Shown here: positions 7,769-16,894 of the stretch, piece after piece
How positions within the stretch are numbered: the first letter of the stretch is position 1
How the letters are laid out: every line of letters starts with the position of its first letter
From: Candidatus Goldiibacteriota bacterium HGW-Goldbacteria-1
GTDB taxonomy: Bacteria; Oederibacteriota; PGYV01
Reading direction: 5' to 3'
NCBI GenBank assembly: GCA_002839855.1
Contig: PGYV01000014.1
Location: 1 to 46,012 of the forward strand
DNA length: 46,012 nucleotides
Notes under the pieces: generated by a model
Databases searched by the model: none
What the model saw: only the letters and a program-made list of their open reading frames with translations
Told to the model about the DNA's origin: nothing
Made by a program: the position numbers and the translations under genes

Positions 7769-10700
7769 CATTATCAGACCTTTCAATAAAAAATCCGGTT
7801 TTAGCATGGATGATTATGGCAGCTGTGGCGCTGTTTGGGCTTATCGCGTACAGCGGGCTTGGCGTAAGCCAGATGCCGGACGTGGACGCGCCCACGCTTA
7901 ACATTTCCACAGGATGGGAAGGCGCGGCGCCTGAGGTTATGGAAAAAGAAATAACCGATATTATAGAAGAAGCTTCTCTTGGCGTGGAAGGCGTGGAAGA
8001 AATTACATCTTCTTCGTCGCGCGGAAGGTCAAACGTAACTGTATTATTCAGCCTTGACCGCAATATTGACGCGGCGCTGCAGGACCTGCAGAGCGCGGTA
8101 AACAGGGTGGTAAGAAGGCTTCCGGATGACGCGGACATTCCGGTAATAACAAAAAGCAATCCGGAAGATATGCCTATTATGTGGCTTTCGGTTTCGGGAG
8201 AACGCGATAAAAAATTTATTATGGAATACACAAGGGACCACGTTAAAGACTCTTTTTCCACGATAAAAGGCGTTTCAGAAGTATCTCTTGGCGGATACCT
8301 TGACCCAAAGGTAAGGGTGTGGCTTGATACAAAAAAGATGGCTGCCAATGAAATAACGGCAGAAGACATAATAAGCGCGGTTGAACAGGGGCACAGGGAG
8401 TCACCGGCCGGGAACCTTGATAATGGGGCAAGGGAGACCAATATCAGGGTCATGGGAGAAGCGGGGACCGTTGACGAAATTGCTTCCATAATAATACCGG
8501 CAAGAAGAGGCTCGCCCATATGGAAAACCCTTAGAATTAAAGACGTGGCTGTGGTGGAAGACGGGTTGGAAGATATGACAAGGCTTGCAAGGACTGACGG
8601 GAAAGAATCCGTTGGGCTTGGAGTAAGAAAGCAGCGCGGAGAAAATTCTGTGCAGGTGGCGGAAAGGGTAAAAAAGAAAGTCGCGGAAATTAAAAAAACA
8701 CTGCCGGAAGGCCTTGAAATAGAAATACGTTCTGACGGGACAAGATTTATCAGGGAAGCCGCCGATGAAATGATATTTGTAATACTGTTATCCGTAATAC
8801 TTACTTCGCTTGTGTGCTGGCTGTTTTTGGGTTCGCTTCGTTCCGCTTTCAGCGTGTTTTTAACCATTCCAATGTCAATACTTGGGGCATTTTTCCTGAT
8901 GAGAATCATGGGTTTTACCCTTAATACTTTTACATTTCTTGCGGTTTCGCTTGTAATAGGTATTGTTGTGGATGACGCCATTATGGTTGCTGAAAATGTC
9001 ACGCGTCATTTTGAAAACGGCGAAAATAAAATAAGGGCTTCCATACGCGGGGCGCGTGAAATTACTTTTGCTGCGGTCGCGGCAACGGTTGCCATACTTG
9101 CGATTTTTATCCCGGTTATATTTATGGAAGGCGTAATTGGCAGGTACTTTTTTCAGTTTGGCGTGACTATTTCTGCCGCTGTTGCAATATCGCTTTTAGG
9201 AGCGCTTACACTGACTCCAATGCTAAGTTCGCAGCTTATGAAAAAGAACAAAGGCAGCATTATTGACAAACCGTTTAATGTTTTTAAGGGCTGGTATACC
9301 AAAACTCTTGAAGCTGCGCTGAATCATAGAAAAAAAGTTGTTTTTGGAGCTTTTTTTATTTTTGCTGTTTCTATTTTTCTGGGGCTGGCGGTTAAAAAGG
9401 AATTTTCTCCCGCTCAGGATATGGGGATTATGATAATACGAGCGCAGCTTGCACCGGGTTCCGCGCTGCAGGCAACGGATAAAGCCATGCTTGAAATTGA
9501 AGCAATTGTAACTTCAAGGCCGGAAGTGTCCGCGTATTTCGCCAATATCGGCGCGGGTTCGGCTTTTATGTTTGTATCTTTGTTTGACAAAAAAGAAAGG
9601 CCTGTTGACCCGGTTACAAAAAAGCGTTTAAGCCAGCAGCAGCTTGCAAATGTATTAAGGAAAGAGTTTAAAAAGGTAAAAGGAATAAGAAACGCCAATA
9701 TACAGGACCCTTCAGTTGTAAGCGTAGGCGCGGGAAGAAGGGGATATCCAGTTGAATTTGTAATAACAGGGCCTGAATGGGATAAACTTTCGGTTTACGC
9801 GTCGGCTCTGGCTGAAGAAATGGATAAAAGCGGCCTTATGACGGACGCGGACACGGATTACAGGACAGGCATGTCTGAATTAAGGATTGTTCCTGACAGA
9901 AAGAAAGCTTTTGACAGGGGAGTAAGCATAAGTTCAATAGGTACTGCCGTGGGAGCGGTTTACGGCGGAGTAAGCGCCGGCCAGTTTACAAGGGGCGGAA
10001 AAAGGTACGATATAATTGTTCAGTACAGAACCGAAGACAGAAAAAATGCCGATAAAATAAAAAACCTTATGATACGCAACAGCAGGGGGGAAATGGTAAA
10101 ACTTTCCGAAGTCGCGGAATTTAAGGAAGAAAAAACCCTTGTGTCCATAACAAGGCAGGACCGCGAACGCGCGGTAAGGGTTTACGCCAATGTGGCCACC
10201 GGCAGTTCACAGGGAGAAGCCATAGAATTTACTCAGGAAAAAGCAAAAGAAATAATTCCTGAAGGATATGCTCTTAAAGCGTCCGGCAGCACAAAAGGTT
10301 TCAGCGACACTTTTATAAGCCTTGCCATTGCGCTCTTTCTGGGAATATTAATTTCATATATGGTCTTAGCGTCGCAGTTTAACAGCCTTGTGCATCCGGT
10401 CACGGTTTTAATGGCGCTTCCTTTCAGCGTAACCGGCGCGCTGCTTGCCCTGTTTATTACCGGAAATACCATTAACATATACAGCGCAATCGGAATAATA
10501 CTTCTTATGGGTATAGTAAAAAAGAATTCCATTCTGCTTGTGGATTTTACAATTCACGCGCGCGAACAGGGTATGGATACCCGCGAAGCCATATTGCACG
10601 CCTGCCCGTTAAGGCTGCGCCCCATTATCATGACCTCTGTGGCCACCATAGCCGCGGCAATACCGCCGGCAATGGCTCTGGGGCCGGGCGCGGAATCAAG

Positions 10701-10851
10701 AATACCGATGTCTGTTGTAATCATAGGCGGAGTCATTGTGTCCACGCTGTTTACGCTTTTTGTTGTGCCTTTATTCTATAGCCTTCTGTCAGGGTTTGAA
10801 AACAAAGAACATTTCAGTGAAGTAAAAAAAGTTATGGAAGAATTCAAATAG
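7765..10851 (+). CDS. RND-family efflux pump, inner membrane subunit (HAE1/AcrB-like)
   Basis: A full-length 1028-residue RND transporter. The N-terminus (LSDLSIKNPVLAWMIM) is the first helix and GVSQMPDVDAPTL is the usual post-TM1 motif. In TM4, GIVVDDAIMVAENV holds the paired aspartates of the proton relay; in TM10, GIVKKNSILLVDF holds the matching lysine. Two large periplasmic loops are present. By family it exports hydrophobic or amphiphilic compounds using the proton gradient. No HlyD/AcrA-type adaptor gene occurs between it and tolC or directly after it, which is unusual for an HAE pump; the adaptor must be elsewhere or replaced. Confidence 0.93.
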   Translation: MTLSDLSIKNPVLAWMIMAAVALFGLIAYSGLGVSQMPDVDAPTLNISTGWEGAAPEVMEKEITDIIEEASLGVEGVEEITSSSSRGRSNVTVLFSLDRNIDAALQDLQSAVNRVVRRLPDDADIPVITKSNPEDMPIMWLSVSGERDKKFIMEYTRDHVKDSFSTIKGVSEVSLGGYLDPKVRVWLDTKKMAANEITAEDIISAVEQGHRESPAGNLDNGARETNIRVMGEAGTVDEIASIIIPARRGSPIWKTLRIKDVAVVEDGLEDMTRLARTDGKESVGLGVRKQRGENSVQVAERVKKKVAEIKKTLPEGLEIEIRSDGTRFIREAADEMIFVILLSVILTSLVCWLFLGSLRSAFSVFLTIPMSILGAFFLMRIMGFTLNTFTFLAVSLVIGIVVDDAIMVAENVTRHFENGENKIRASIRGAREITFAAVAATVAILAIFIPVIFMEGVIGRYFFQFGVTISAAVAISLLGALTLTPMLSSQLMKKNKGSIIDKPFNVFKGWYTKTLEAALNHRKKVVFGAFFIFAVSIFLGLAVKKEFSPAQDMGIMIIRAQLAPGSALQATDKAMLEIEAIVTSRPEVSAYFANIGAGSAFMFVSLFDKKERPVDPVTKKRLSQQQLANVLRKEFKKVKGIRNANIQDPSVVSVGAGRRGYPVEFVITGPEWDKLSVYASALAEEMDKSGLMTDADTDYRTGMSELRIVPDRKKAFDRGVSISSIGTAVGAVYGGVSAGQFTRGGKRYDIIVQYRTEDRKNADKIKNLMIRNSRGEMVKLSEVAEFKEEKTLVSITRQDRERAVRVYANVATGSSQGEAIEFTQEKAKEIIPEGYALKASGSTKGFSDTFISLAIALFLGILISYMVLASQFNSLVHPVTVLMALPFSVTGALLALFITGNTINIYSAIGIILLMGIVKKNSILLVDFTIHAREQGMDTREAILHACPLRLRPIIMTSVATIAAAIPPAMALGPGAESRIPMSVVIIGGVIVSTLFTLFVVPLFYSLLSGFENKEHFSEVKKVMEEFK

Positions 10852-10974
10852 CCCTGTTTGCGTGTCAATTATGTACAGGTATATGTTTTACGGTGAGAAA
10901 ACCCATCATTTTGTAAAGTTTTTTAGCAGAAAAAATGAATATAACAATTCAAAATAACTTTGAATCCCCCTTTC

Positions 10975-11003
10975 TTGACTTTAAGCATTTTTGTCTATAT
11001 AAT
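10975..11003 (+). promoter_or_regulatory. Sigma-70-type promoter of the diguanylate cyclase gene
   Basis: TTGACT at 10975-10980 and TATAAT at 10998-11003 with exactly 17 bases between them, 26 bases ahead of the start codon. A GGGGG ribosome binding site at 11016-11020 follows. No riboswitch-like fold was recognised in the short leader. Confidence 0.8.
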
Positions 11004-11029
11004 TGTTATTGCTTAAGGGGGCTTAAGTT

Positions 11030-11947
11030 ATGACTGAAACTAATTTTTCTATTAATTATAAAGCTGTTTTTGACAGCCTTAACACAGGCGTTTATTTTGT
11101 TGATAAAAACAGGGTTATCACATACTGGAATAACGCAGCTGAAAAAATAACCGGATATTTGTCCAAAGATGTCATTGGTAAACACTGCTGGGATAATACT
11201 GTTGCTCACCTTGATATGAAAGGCAGAAATCTCTGCAATGATCAGGATTGTCCTATTTTAAAGGCCATTCAGGATAACCGCCTTGTGCAGGAAGAAGTTT
11301 ACGTAAAGCACGCGGAGGGTTTCAGAATACCTGTTGATTCCAATATAAGCCCGATTGCGGATGAAAAAGGGGTAATAAACGGCGCAATTGAAATTTTCAC
11401 TGATAACCTTGCCAAAGTGGAAGCTTTCCAGAAATTTGAAAAACTAAAACAGCTTGTTTTTATAGATTCACTTACCGGGGTGGGCAACAGAAGATATACG
11501 GAAATAAAGGTGAATGTAAAGCTTCAGAAACTTTCTAAATACGCCTGGGAAAAAGATTTTGGGCTGCTGTTTGTGGATGTGGATGATTTTAAAAAAATTA
11601 ATGATGTGCACGGGCACGAAGCGGGCGACCGCGCTTTAAGAATGGTGGCAAGGACGTTTATTAATAATATACGCGAGCATGATTTTATCGGCAGGTGGGG
11701 CGGGGAAGAATTTATAGCGGTTATTTCTGATGTGGATAAAAAAGCGCTTTTTATAATTGCAGAAAAATTAAGGTCGCTTGTACAGGAAGCGGAAGTTGTG
11801 TACATGGATAAAAAAATAAAACTTACCATATCCATAGGCGCGACACTTGCGAAAAGAAATGAATCCATAGGTGATTTAATAAACAGGGCGGACGGGCTTA
11901 TGTATTACAGCAAACATTTGGAAAAAAACTGCGTTACAATTGGATAA
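11030..11947 (+). CDS. PAS-GGDEF diguanylate cyclase
   Basis: A 305-residue soluble protein. Residues 8-130 are a PAS domain (NTGVYFVDKNRVITYWNNAAEKITGY) with a cysteine/histidine-bearing loop, HCWDN...HLDMKGRNLCNDQDCP, seen in a frequent PAS subtype. Residues 140-303 form a GGDEF domain: DSLTGVGNRR, FVDVDDFKKINDVHGHEAGD, and the active-site loop GGEEF at 224-228. An inhibitory I-site RxxD (REHD, 215-218) sits exactly five residues upstream, so product feedback is expected. It makes c-di-GMP from two GTP in response to whatever the PAS domain senses. No membrane segment. It has its own strong promoter. Confidence 0.93.
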   Translation: MTETNFSINYKAVFDSLNTGVYFVDKNRVITYWNNAAEKITGYLSKDVIGKHCWDNTVAHLDMKGRNLCNDQDCPILKAIQDNRLVQEEVYVKHAEGFRIPVDSNISPIADEKGVINGAIEIFTDNLAKVEAFQKFEKLKQLVFIDSLTGVGNRRYTEIKVNVKLQKLSKYAWEKDFGLLFVDVDDFKKINDVHGHEAGDRALRMVARTFINNIREHDFIGRWGGEEFIAVISDVDKKALFIIAEKLRSLVQEAEVVYMDKKIKLTISIGATLAKRNESIGDLINRADGLMYYSKHLEKNCVTIG

Positions 11948-11993
11948 CACTCTGCCGGGAAGTCTTTTGAAAGCAGTACCGGAGGATTTTTGA

Positions 11994-13082
11994 ATGGGAT
12001 ATCTTGAAAACAGCCTTTTTGAAGCTATAATGAAAAAAGATCTTGAATCGGCCAGGTTACTTATTAAACAGGGTGCAAGTGTAAATTTCAGGGACAGAAA
12101 AGGCCGTTCTGCTGTTTATTTTGCGGTATATTCCGGAAGCAGGCCGTTAGCCGCCCTTATGTTAAAACACGCCACATACACAGAAAAGAAACGTTTTGGA
12201 AAACTGGCAACCGCAATAGCGCTTGGAAACAAACGTAAAATACGCAACATAATAAGTAATAACAGAAAAGAAATTTTTAAACAGGATTTTTTGGGTAATT
12301 CTGAACTTGCTTTTGCCGCCATATATAATGACTTTTATTCCGCTTCGCTTCTCCTGAAAAAAAACGCAAATCCTGATGTCAAAAACAGAAGCGGCAATAC
12401 TCCTTTAATGATAGCAGCTGAAAGGGGCGCGTTTGAAACCGTCAGGCTGCTTCTAAAAACAAAACCCATGCCGGATGTGAACGCGTCTGATAAAAGCGCA
12501 GAGACAGCGCTTTCGCTTGCAGCGATGAACGGCCATTCAAGAATAACAGAGCTTTTAATAAACGCGGGGGCGGAAATAAATACTGTGAATAAATACGGCA
12601 ATACGCCGCTTATTACTTCTGTCACCAATGGAAGGCTTAAATCAGTTAAGAAGCTTATAAAAGCAGGGGCGGATATAAACAGCAGGGGTTTTTGGAGAAA
12701 AGCCGCGATTCATATCTCTGTAATGAAAGGTTTTACCGGGATAACAGAGGCGCTTATAGCATCAGGTGCGGAAATAAACGTGAAAGACCAGCTTGGTGCG
12801 ACTCCTCTGGGGCTGGCTGCGGCTCAGGGAGATCATACAGCGGTATCCAAACTTTTAAAAGCCGGTGCTGATCCTGATGTAAAACTGGACGGTGGAAAAA
12901 CAGCTTTGATGGTTGCCGCAGAGTCCGGATACGCAAAAGTGGTTTCGTTATTGATTGAAGCAGGGGCTTCTTTGGATGCAAGGGATTATAGCGGCAAAAC
13001 TCCGCTGTGCTGTGCCGGCAGCGATAAAATAAAAAATATACTTGAAGAAGTGGAACTGGCGGAAACAGATGGCCAGGCGTGA
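11994..13082 (+). CDS. Ankyrin-repeat protein 1
   Basis: A 362-residue protein built almost wholly of about eleven ankyrin repeats. Typical units read NTPLMIAAERGAFETVRLLL, ETALSLAAMNGHSRITELLINAGAEIN and KTALMVAAESGYAKVVSLLIEAGASLD. There is no signal peptide, membrane segment or catalytic domain, so it should be a cytoplasmic binding scaffold. It has a GGAGG site before ATG. It is the first of a run of ankyrin genes. It shares an unusual GFW interruption (ADINSRGFWRKAA) with the next protein at the same place in the array, so the two look like tandem duplicates. Binding partner unknown. Confidence 0.9.
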   Translation: MGYLENSLFEAIMKKDLESARLLIKQGASVNFRDRKGRSAVYFAVYSGSRPLAALMLKHATYTEKKRFGKLATAIALGNKRKIRNIISNNRKEIFKQDFLGNSELAFAAIYNDFYSASLLLKKNANPDVKNRSGNTPLMIAAERGAFETVRLLLKTKPMPDVNASDKSAETALSLAAMNGHSRITELLINAGAEINTVNKYGNTPLITSVTNGRLKSVKKLIKAGADINSRGFWRKAAIHISVMKGFTGITEALIASGAEINVKDQLGATPLGLAAAQGDHTAVSKLLKAGADPDVKLDGGKTALMVAAESGYAKVVSLLIEAGASLDARDYSGKTPLCCAGSDKIKNILEEVELAETDGQA

Positions 13083-13098
13083 AAAAGGAGGTAAGAAA

Positions 13099-14193
13099 AT
13101 GAATGAGAAAAATATCCAGATTTTAATAGCCGTAAAGAACGGAAATATTTCAATGGTGGAAAAACTTCTGGAAGAAGGGGTAAGCCCGGATACCGAAGAT
13201 GAAAATGGAAATAATCTCCTGAAAATTGCGGCTTATACAGGGCGCAGCAGGATTGCCGATATTCTTGCTAAAAACGGGGCCAACTGCAAAATTAACGGGT
13301 TTTCAGAGATGATAATGGCTGCTATAACGGAAGATACCGCTAAAATTATTTTTATTGCAAGAAACAAAAAAGAGGCGCTGAAAGACACAGATACTTCAGG
13401 AAATACGCCTCTTGTATTTTCAATACTTAACTGGAACTATGAAGCGGCTGGAGAGATAATAGACGCAATGGAAAATGTTGACTCTGTAAATAAGTTTGGC
13501 AATACACCGCTTATTCTGGCTGCGGAACGGGGAAATACCAGGGTGGTAAGGAAACTGATTGCAAGAGGGGCAAAAGTAAATGCTTTAAATAAAGTTTCTG
13601 AAACAGCGCTTATTTATGCCTGCAGTAACGGCTATGCGGATATTGTCATGGAATTATTACATGCCGGCGCAAATCCTTCCATTAAAAATAAATATGAAGA
13701 CTGTGCTATGATATATGCGGCCTTATCCGGCAACAGCCTTATTATAAGAAGGCTTGCTTCAGTGGGTGCCGATGTCAACGTGCAGGGTTTCTGGGGAAAA
13801 ACCCCGCTTATGATTGCCGCGCTAAAAGGGCATCCGGAAGCGGTAAGGGAGCTTATAAATCTTGGTGCGGACGTGGAAATGAAAGACAGGTATGGATATA
13901 CAGCGCTTATGGAAGCGGTGGGAGAGGTAAATGTTGACGTGTTGAAAGTGTACGTGGATCAATGGAAAAAGAACGGGCATAACCATACTGAACATAATCT
14001 GCCTATTGAAGCGGCAAAAGAAGGCTATATTGAAACTGTAAAAGAACTGCTTGAAGCCGGCGCAGACACAAAAAATAAAGATGAGGGCGGACTGACGGCA
14101 TATGACCATGCCAGGGATGATGAAATGAGGGAAGCGCTTGAAAATAAAAGGAATACTAAAAAAGATATGGGAGGCATTCAAAGCGCTCACTGA
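13099..14193 (+). CDS. Ankyrin-repeat protein 2
   Basis: A 364-residue array of about eleven ankyrin repeats, for example NTPLILAAERGNTRVVRKLIARGAKVN and KTPLMIAALKGHPEAVRELINLGADVE. The start is set at ATG 13099 because a strong AAGGAGG lies just upstream; an earlier in-frame start at 13042 would overlap the previous gene and lacks such a site. Protein 1 has the same GFW insertion (ADVNVQGFWGKTP here) and the same NK(Y/F)GNTPLI boundary. Repeats 3 and 9 are degenerate. No export signal. Probably co-transcribed with ankyrin protein 1. Confidence 0.9.
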   Translation: MNEKNIQILIAVKNGNISMVEKLLEEGVSPDTEDENGNNLLKIAAYTGRSRIADILAKNGANCKINGFSEMIMAAITEDTAKIIFIARNKKEALKDTDTSGNTPLVFSILNWNYEAAGEIIDAMENVDSVNKFGNTPLILAAERGNTRVVRKLIARGAKVNALNKVSETALIYACSNGYADIVMELLHAGANPSIKNKYEDCAMIYAALSGNSLIIRRLASVGADVNVQGFWGKTPLMIAALKGHPEAVRELINLGADVEMKDRYGYTALMEAVGEVNVDVLKVYVDQWKKNGHNHTEHNLPIEAAKEGYIETVKELLEAGADTKNKDEGGLTAYDHARDDEMREALENKRNTKKDMGGIQSAH

Positions 14194-14235
14194 TATTTAA
14201 CACTTTTCAGTAATTGAATTTTGTATTTATAGGTG

Positions 14236-14264
14236 TTGAAATACACAGCCGGCAGATGTAAAAT
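14236..14264 (+). promoter_or_regulatory. Candidate promoter ahead of the 104-residue gene
   Basis: TTGAAA at 14236-14241 and TAAAAT at 14259-14264 are 17 bases apart and lie 25 bases before the start at 14289. Confidence 0.45.
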
Positions 14265-14288
14265 ATAAGAAAAGAATGAGGATGGAAA

Positions 14289-14603
14289 ATGGAAAAAAAT
14301 CAGGAAAAAAAAGTAGACCGTTCAGAAGTGGAAGTAGAACTTGACCTTTTTATTCTTCAACCCACCGAATTTCTTGTGCTTCCGGATACCCCTAACATTT
14401 ATTTATCTGAAAAAAAAGCCGAAAAGCTTTTAAATGACCTTAAAGCGGCGGTGGAAAATTCAAGAGACGGCGTCATAATAAAACTTAACGGACGTATTAA
14501 TCCCAGGATAAAAACGGAAGGCGAAGATGAAAGCATGTTTTTAACAAGGGAACTGAAAACAGGAAGGGTAAGGGAAAATAAGCATCTGGCAGCGGGAGCA
14601 TAA
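14289..14603 (+). CDS. Uncharacterised 104-residue soluble protein
   Basis: I do not recognise this protein. It is soluble and charged, with a central helix rich in Lys/Glu/Leu (SEKKAEKLLNDLKAAVENS) followed by GVIIKLNGRINPRIK and a basic tail. The N-terminus includes LFILQPTEFLVLPDTPNIYLS, which may form strands. It sits between ankyrin proteins; its stop codon abuts the ATG of the next ankyrin gene with no gap, so the two are translationally linked. It is a candidate partner of the ankyrin proteins, by inference from position only. Confidence 0.65.
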   Translation: MEKNQEKKVDRSEVEVELDLFILQPTEFLVLPDTPNIYLSEKKAEKLLNDLKAAVENSRDGVIIKLNGRINPRIKTEGEDESMFLTRELKTGRVRENKHLAAGA

Positions 14604-15134
14604 ATGGGAAAAGCATTGAACGAACAGCTTTTGATAGCGGTAAAACAGGGAGATTCAGAAAGGGCCGGTAATTTAATTGAATCCGGTGCGGATGTTAATA
14701 TCAAGGACAGTAACGGCTACTCTGCCCTTGACTGGGCAGCCGCCTACGCGGATAATTTAATGATGGAAACCCTTATGCTTGAAGGGGCGGATGATACAAA
14801 TGACATGATGTCCGGGTTTCTTGTATGCCAGTCCGCATTCAAGGATAAACTGTTCGGGTCGCTGGTATTTGCCGTTTCCAACGGGGATATTGTAATTGCG
14901 GAAGACCTTCTTAAAAAAGGCTTAAAAGTAACAGGCAAAGAAACGGTGGAAAGGGAAGCTCTTGCCGCAGCCATTGAAAGCGGGCTTAATGACGGCAGAA
15001 TAAAAGAAATATCACTGGAGCGTATTTCTTCATATCCGGGGATGAGATTTGTAATTTTAAAGGCTGTCAGCAAGGTAAAGCAGGCGGAAGCAAAGAAAAA
15101 AATTAAAAAAAACATCAGGAAGAAAAACAAATAA
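14604..15134 (+). CDS. Short ankyrin-repeat protein 3
   Basis: A 176-residue protein with about three recognisable ankyrin repeats in its first half (QLLIAVKQGDSERAGNLIESGADVN, YSALDWAAAYADNLMMETLMLEGAD, LVFAVSNGDIVIAEDLLKKG). The C-terminal 70 residues end in a very basic tract (KKKIKKNIRKKNK), which could bind nucleic acid or ribosomes. It starts immediately after the preceding stop codon with GGGAG as ribosome binding site. Confidence 0.85.
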   Translation: MGKALNEQLLIAVKQGDSERAGNLIESGADVNIKDSNGYSALDWAAAYADNLMMETLMLEGADDTNDMMSGFLVCQSAFKDKLFGSLVFAVSNGDIVIAEDLLKKGLKVTGKETVEREALAAAIESGLNDGRIKEISLERISSYPGMRFVILKAVSKVKQAEAKKKIKKNIRKKNK

Positions 15135-15167
15135 AAAATTTATGCCAAACGCAGGTTAAATTCCACT

Positions 15168-15869
15168 ATGAAAATTAAAGCGGCAGTTCTTATTCTCTTT
15201 CTTTTCTTTTCAAATGCTTATGCTGTTTCATATTCTGATGAAAAGTTCTCATTTGGCGGCGGGTATTCTGCTGCATTTCCCCTGTTTGATTCAGCCTACG
15301 CAGTAATTCATTCAGCGGATATAAAAACAAAATTTATTAATGACGGTTTTTTTATGGCGCCGTTTCTCTCTTTAAAGTTCGCGTCAGGCACTGCCGTAAA
15401 AAATGGCGATAAAGCCGGCGGTATGTATGGGGCAATTTATGACGCACCTTTATTTACTGCGGCAAAAGCCGGGTATTTTGGGGCGCAAGCCGGGGCCGGG
15501 TTTGGATTTTACCCGTCAGAATTATTTGATTTAAAACAATCGGCAGGGTTTTCTTTTTCAACTGTTTATGAAAATGAAAATATTGAAGGGTTACGGCAAA
15601 TATCAGGGATGGAAAAATACATTATCTCGGTTTTTGCGGGCAGTGAAATATACAGGCACGCCGGAATTGGCGCCGCGGAACTGTTAATTTCAGCTTCTTT
15701 TAACGGCAGGTATGACGGCGGTAAAACGGACGCTTTTTTTATATCAGCAGGGCTGTTCTTTGAAACAGAACCGGTTAATATTAATACTGATAATACGGAT
15801 TTATATGAATATAATTCCGAAGAACCGGAAAGGAAGGATAACGGGGAGAGTGGAGGAGTCTGGGAATAA
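15168..15869 (+). CDS. Secreted, probably outer-membrane protein of unknown function
   Basis: A 233-residue protein with a clear signal peptide (hydrophobic run from 4 to 17, cleavage likely after NAYA). The mature part is rich in Gly, Phe, Tyr and Ala in alternating patterns (FSFGGGYSAAF, AGYFGAQAGAGFGFYPSE, SASFNGRYDGG, FFISAGLFFE), as expected for beta strands of a small outer-membrane barrel. The final 30 residues are acidic and disordered. It overlaps the next gene by one base (TAATG). No family recognised. Confidence 0.65.
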   Translation: MKIKAAVLILFLFFSNAYAVSYSDEKFSFGGGYSAAFPLFDSAYAVIHSADIKTKFINDGFFMAPFLSLKFASGTAVKNGDKAGGMYGAIYDAPLFTAAKAGYFGAQAGAGFGFYPSELFDLKQSAGFSFSTVYENENIEGLRQISGMEKYIISVFAGSEIYRHAGIGAAELLISASFNGRYDGGKTDAFFISAGLFFETEPVNINTDNTDLYEYNSEEPERKDNGESGGVWE

Positions 15870-16396
15870 TGAAAGATGAAGTTTCTGATAAAGATTCTTT
15901 TAACCCTTCTGTATCAGGTGAAATAACCCTTGTTGAAGGCAGATTTTATTTGCTTATGCATTATTATCCTCAGGGCGAACCAATATCCGCAATGAGGCCG
16001 GTTATAAGCCTTTTATCATTCAATGGCCCGTCGGATGCTTTTAAATATCTTAAAGTTTATGTTTTACCCAATTGTGCGGAAAAAGAAAAAACAGAGTCCC
16101 TCTCTGAAACATTACTAAAAGCGATAGAAGCAAAAAATGCGGCAGATATAGAAGCCGCAGTTGACTGCTATAATAAAATAGTCGGAGAAAATAATGCAAA
16201 TATGCCTGCGATAGACAGAATAGGTAATCCTGCCGATATTATGTCTTCGCAGATTCTGCTTTCGGTGATAGGCAATAAACGTGTCAGGATAAAACACCCG
16301 GTGTTAAAAGCCCTGATGGATATAAAAAAGTTTGACGGAAAAAATCCGCAGCATCTGCATATGGCGGAAAAGTTTCTAAATCAGGTGCTAAGATAA
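15869..16396 (+). CDS. Uncharacterised 175-residue soluble protein
   Basis: I do not recognise this protein. No signal peptide or membrane segment is present. It has a strand-rich N-terminal third (GEITLVEGRFYLLMHYYPQG), then helical segments (ETLLKAIEAKNAADIEAAVDC) and a C-terminal helix. It starts inside the stop codon of the preceding secreted-protein gene with GGAGG 13 bases upstream, so the two are coupled. No catalytic motif is visible. Confidence 0.6.
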   Translation: MKDEVSDKDSFNPSVSGEITLVEGRFYLLMHYYPQGEPISAMRPVISLLSFNGPSDAFKYLKVYVLPNCAEKEKTESLSETLLKAIEAKNAADIEAAVDCYNKIVGENNANMPAIDRIGNPADIMSSQILLSVIGNKRVRIKHPVLKALMDIKKFDGKNPQHLHMAEKFLNQVLR

Positions 16397-16416
16397 TATT
16401 ATAATATGGAGGTTTT

Positions 16417-16857
16417 ATGAAATACGCGCAGGCAAAACAGGGAAGGACGTATCTGGTTAAATTTGAAAATAATGATGACTTTATTGAAGAAGTTAAAAGT
16501 TTTATAAAAAAAGAAAAGATAAAATGCGCGTTTTTTGTATTTCTTGGAGCGGTGGTGAAAGCAAAAATGGCGGCAGGGCCTAAGAAGGCCGTGATACCGC
16601 CGGTGGCAAATATGATATCTATAAATGACGGCTGGGAAGTATTCGGCACCGGTTCGGTTTTTTTAAACAAAAAAGGTGAGCCTCAGGTGCATATTCACGG
16701 CAACTTTGGGAAAGGCGAAAAGTCAAAAATGGGGTGTGTGCGCGCTGACGCGAAAATTTTTAATGTGATAGAGGCAATGGTGACAGAAATAACAGGGGTT
16801 AAAGTTTTTAAGGATATTGACACTGCTACCGGACTGAACATGATGCAGATAAAGTAG
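16417..16857 (+). CDS. PPC (DUF296) domain protein
   Basis: A 146-residue protein consisting of one PPC/DUF296 domain. Diagnostic features are YLVKFENNDDFIEEV near the start, CAFFVFLGAV and the metal-binding-like motif PQVHIHGNFGK with two histidines, then a C-terminal hydrophobic strand region. In plants the domain accompanies AT-hooks; bacterial stand-alone members form trimers and are often called DNA-binding without strong evidence. GGAGG precedes the ATG. It is the last plus-strand gene before a convergent minus-strand block, separated by a 37-base repeat fragment. Confidence 0.85.
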   Translation: MKYAQAKQGRTYLVKFENNDDFIEEVKSFIKKEKIKCAFFVFLGAVVKAKMAAGPKKAVIPPVANMISINDGWEVFGTGSVFLNKKGEPQVHIHGNFGKGEKSKMGCVRADAKIFNVIEAMVTEITGVKVFKDIDTATGLNMMQIK

Positions 16858-16893
16858 ATGCTTAGAGGCTTGGAAGGTTGGATGCTTGGAAAA
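16858..16893. repeat. GATGCTT-type dispersed repeat fragment
   Basis: A short run of variant words (GATGCTTAGAGGC, TTGGAAGG, TTGGATGCTTGG) fills the gap between two convergent stop codons. The same words recur at 17703-17745 and 42600-42640. Confidence 0.75.
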
Positions 16894-16894
16894 A

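Noticed and set aside
7596-9002. 468-residue open frame on the minus strand
   Set aside because: It lies antisense to tolC and the RND gene, is rich in Ser/Ile/Thr runs as expected of a mirrored frame, and has no ribosome binding site or family match.
10852-11029. c-di-GMP riboswitch before the diguanylate cyclase gene
   Set aside because: The leader between the promoter and start is too short and no conserved riboswitch core was seen.
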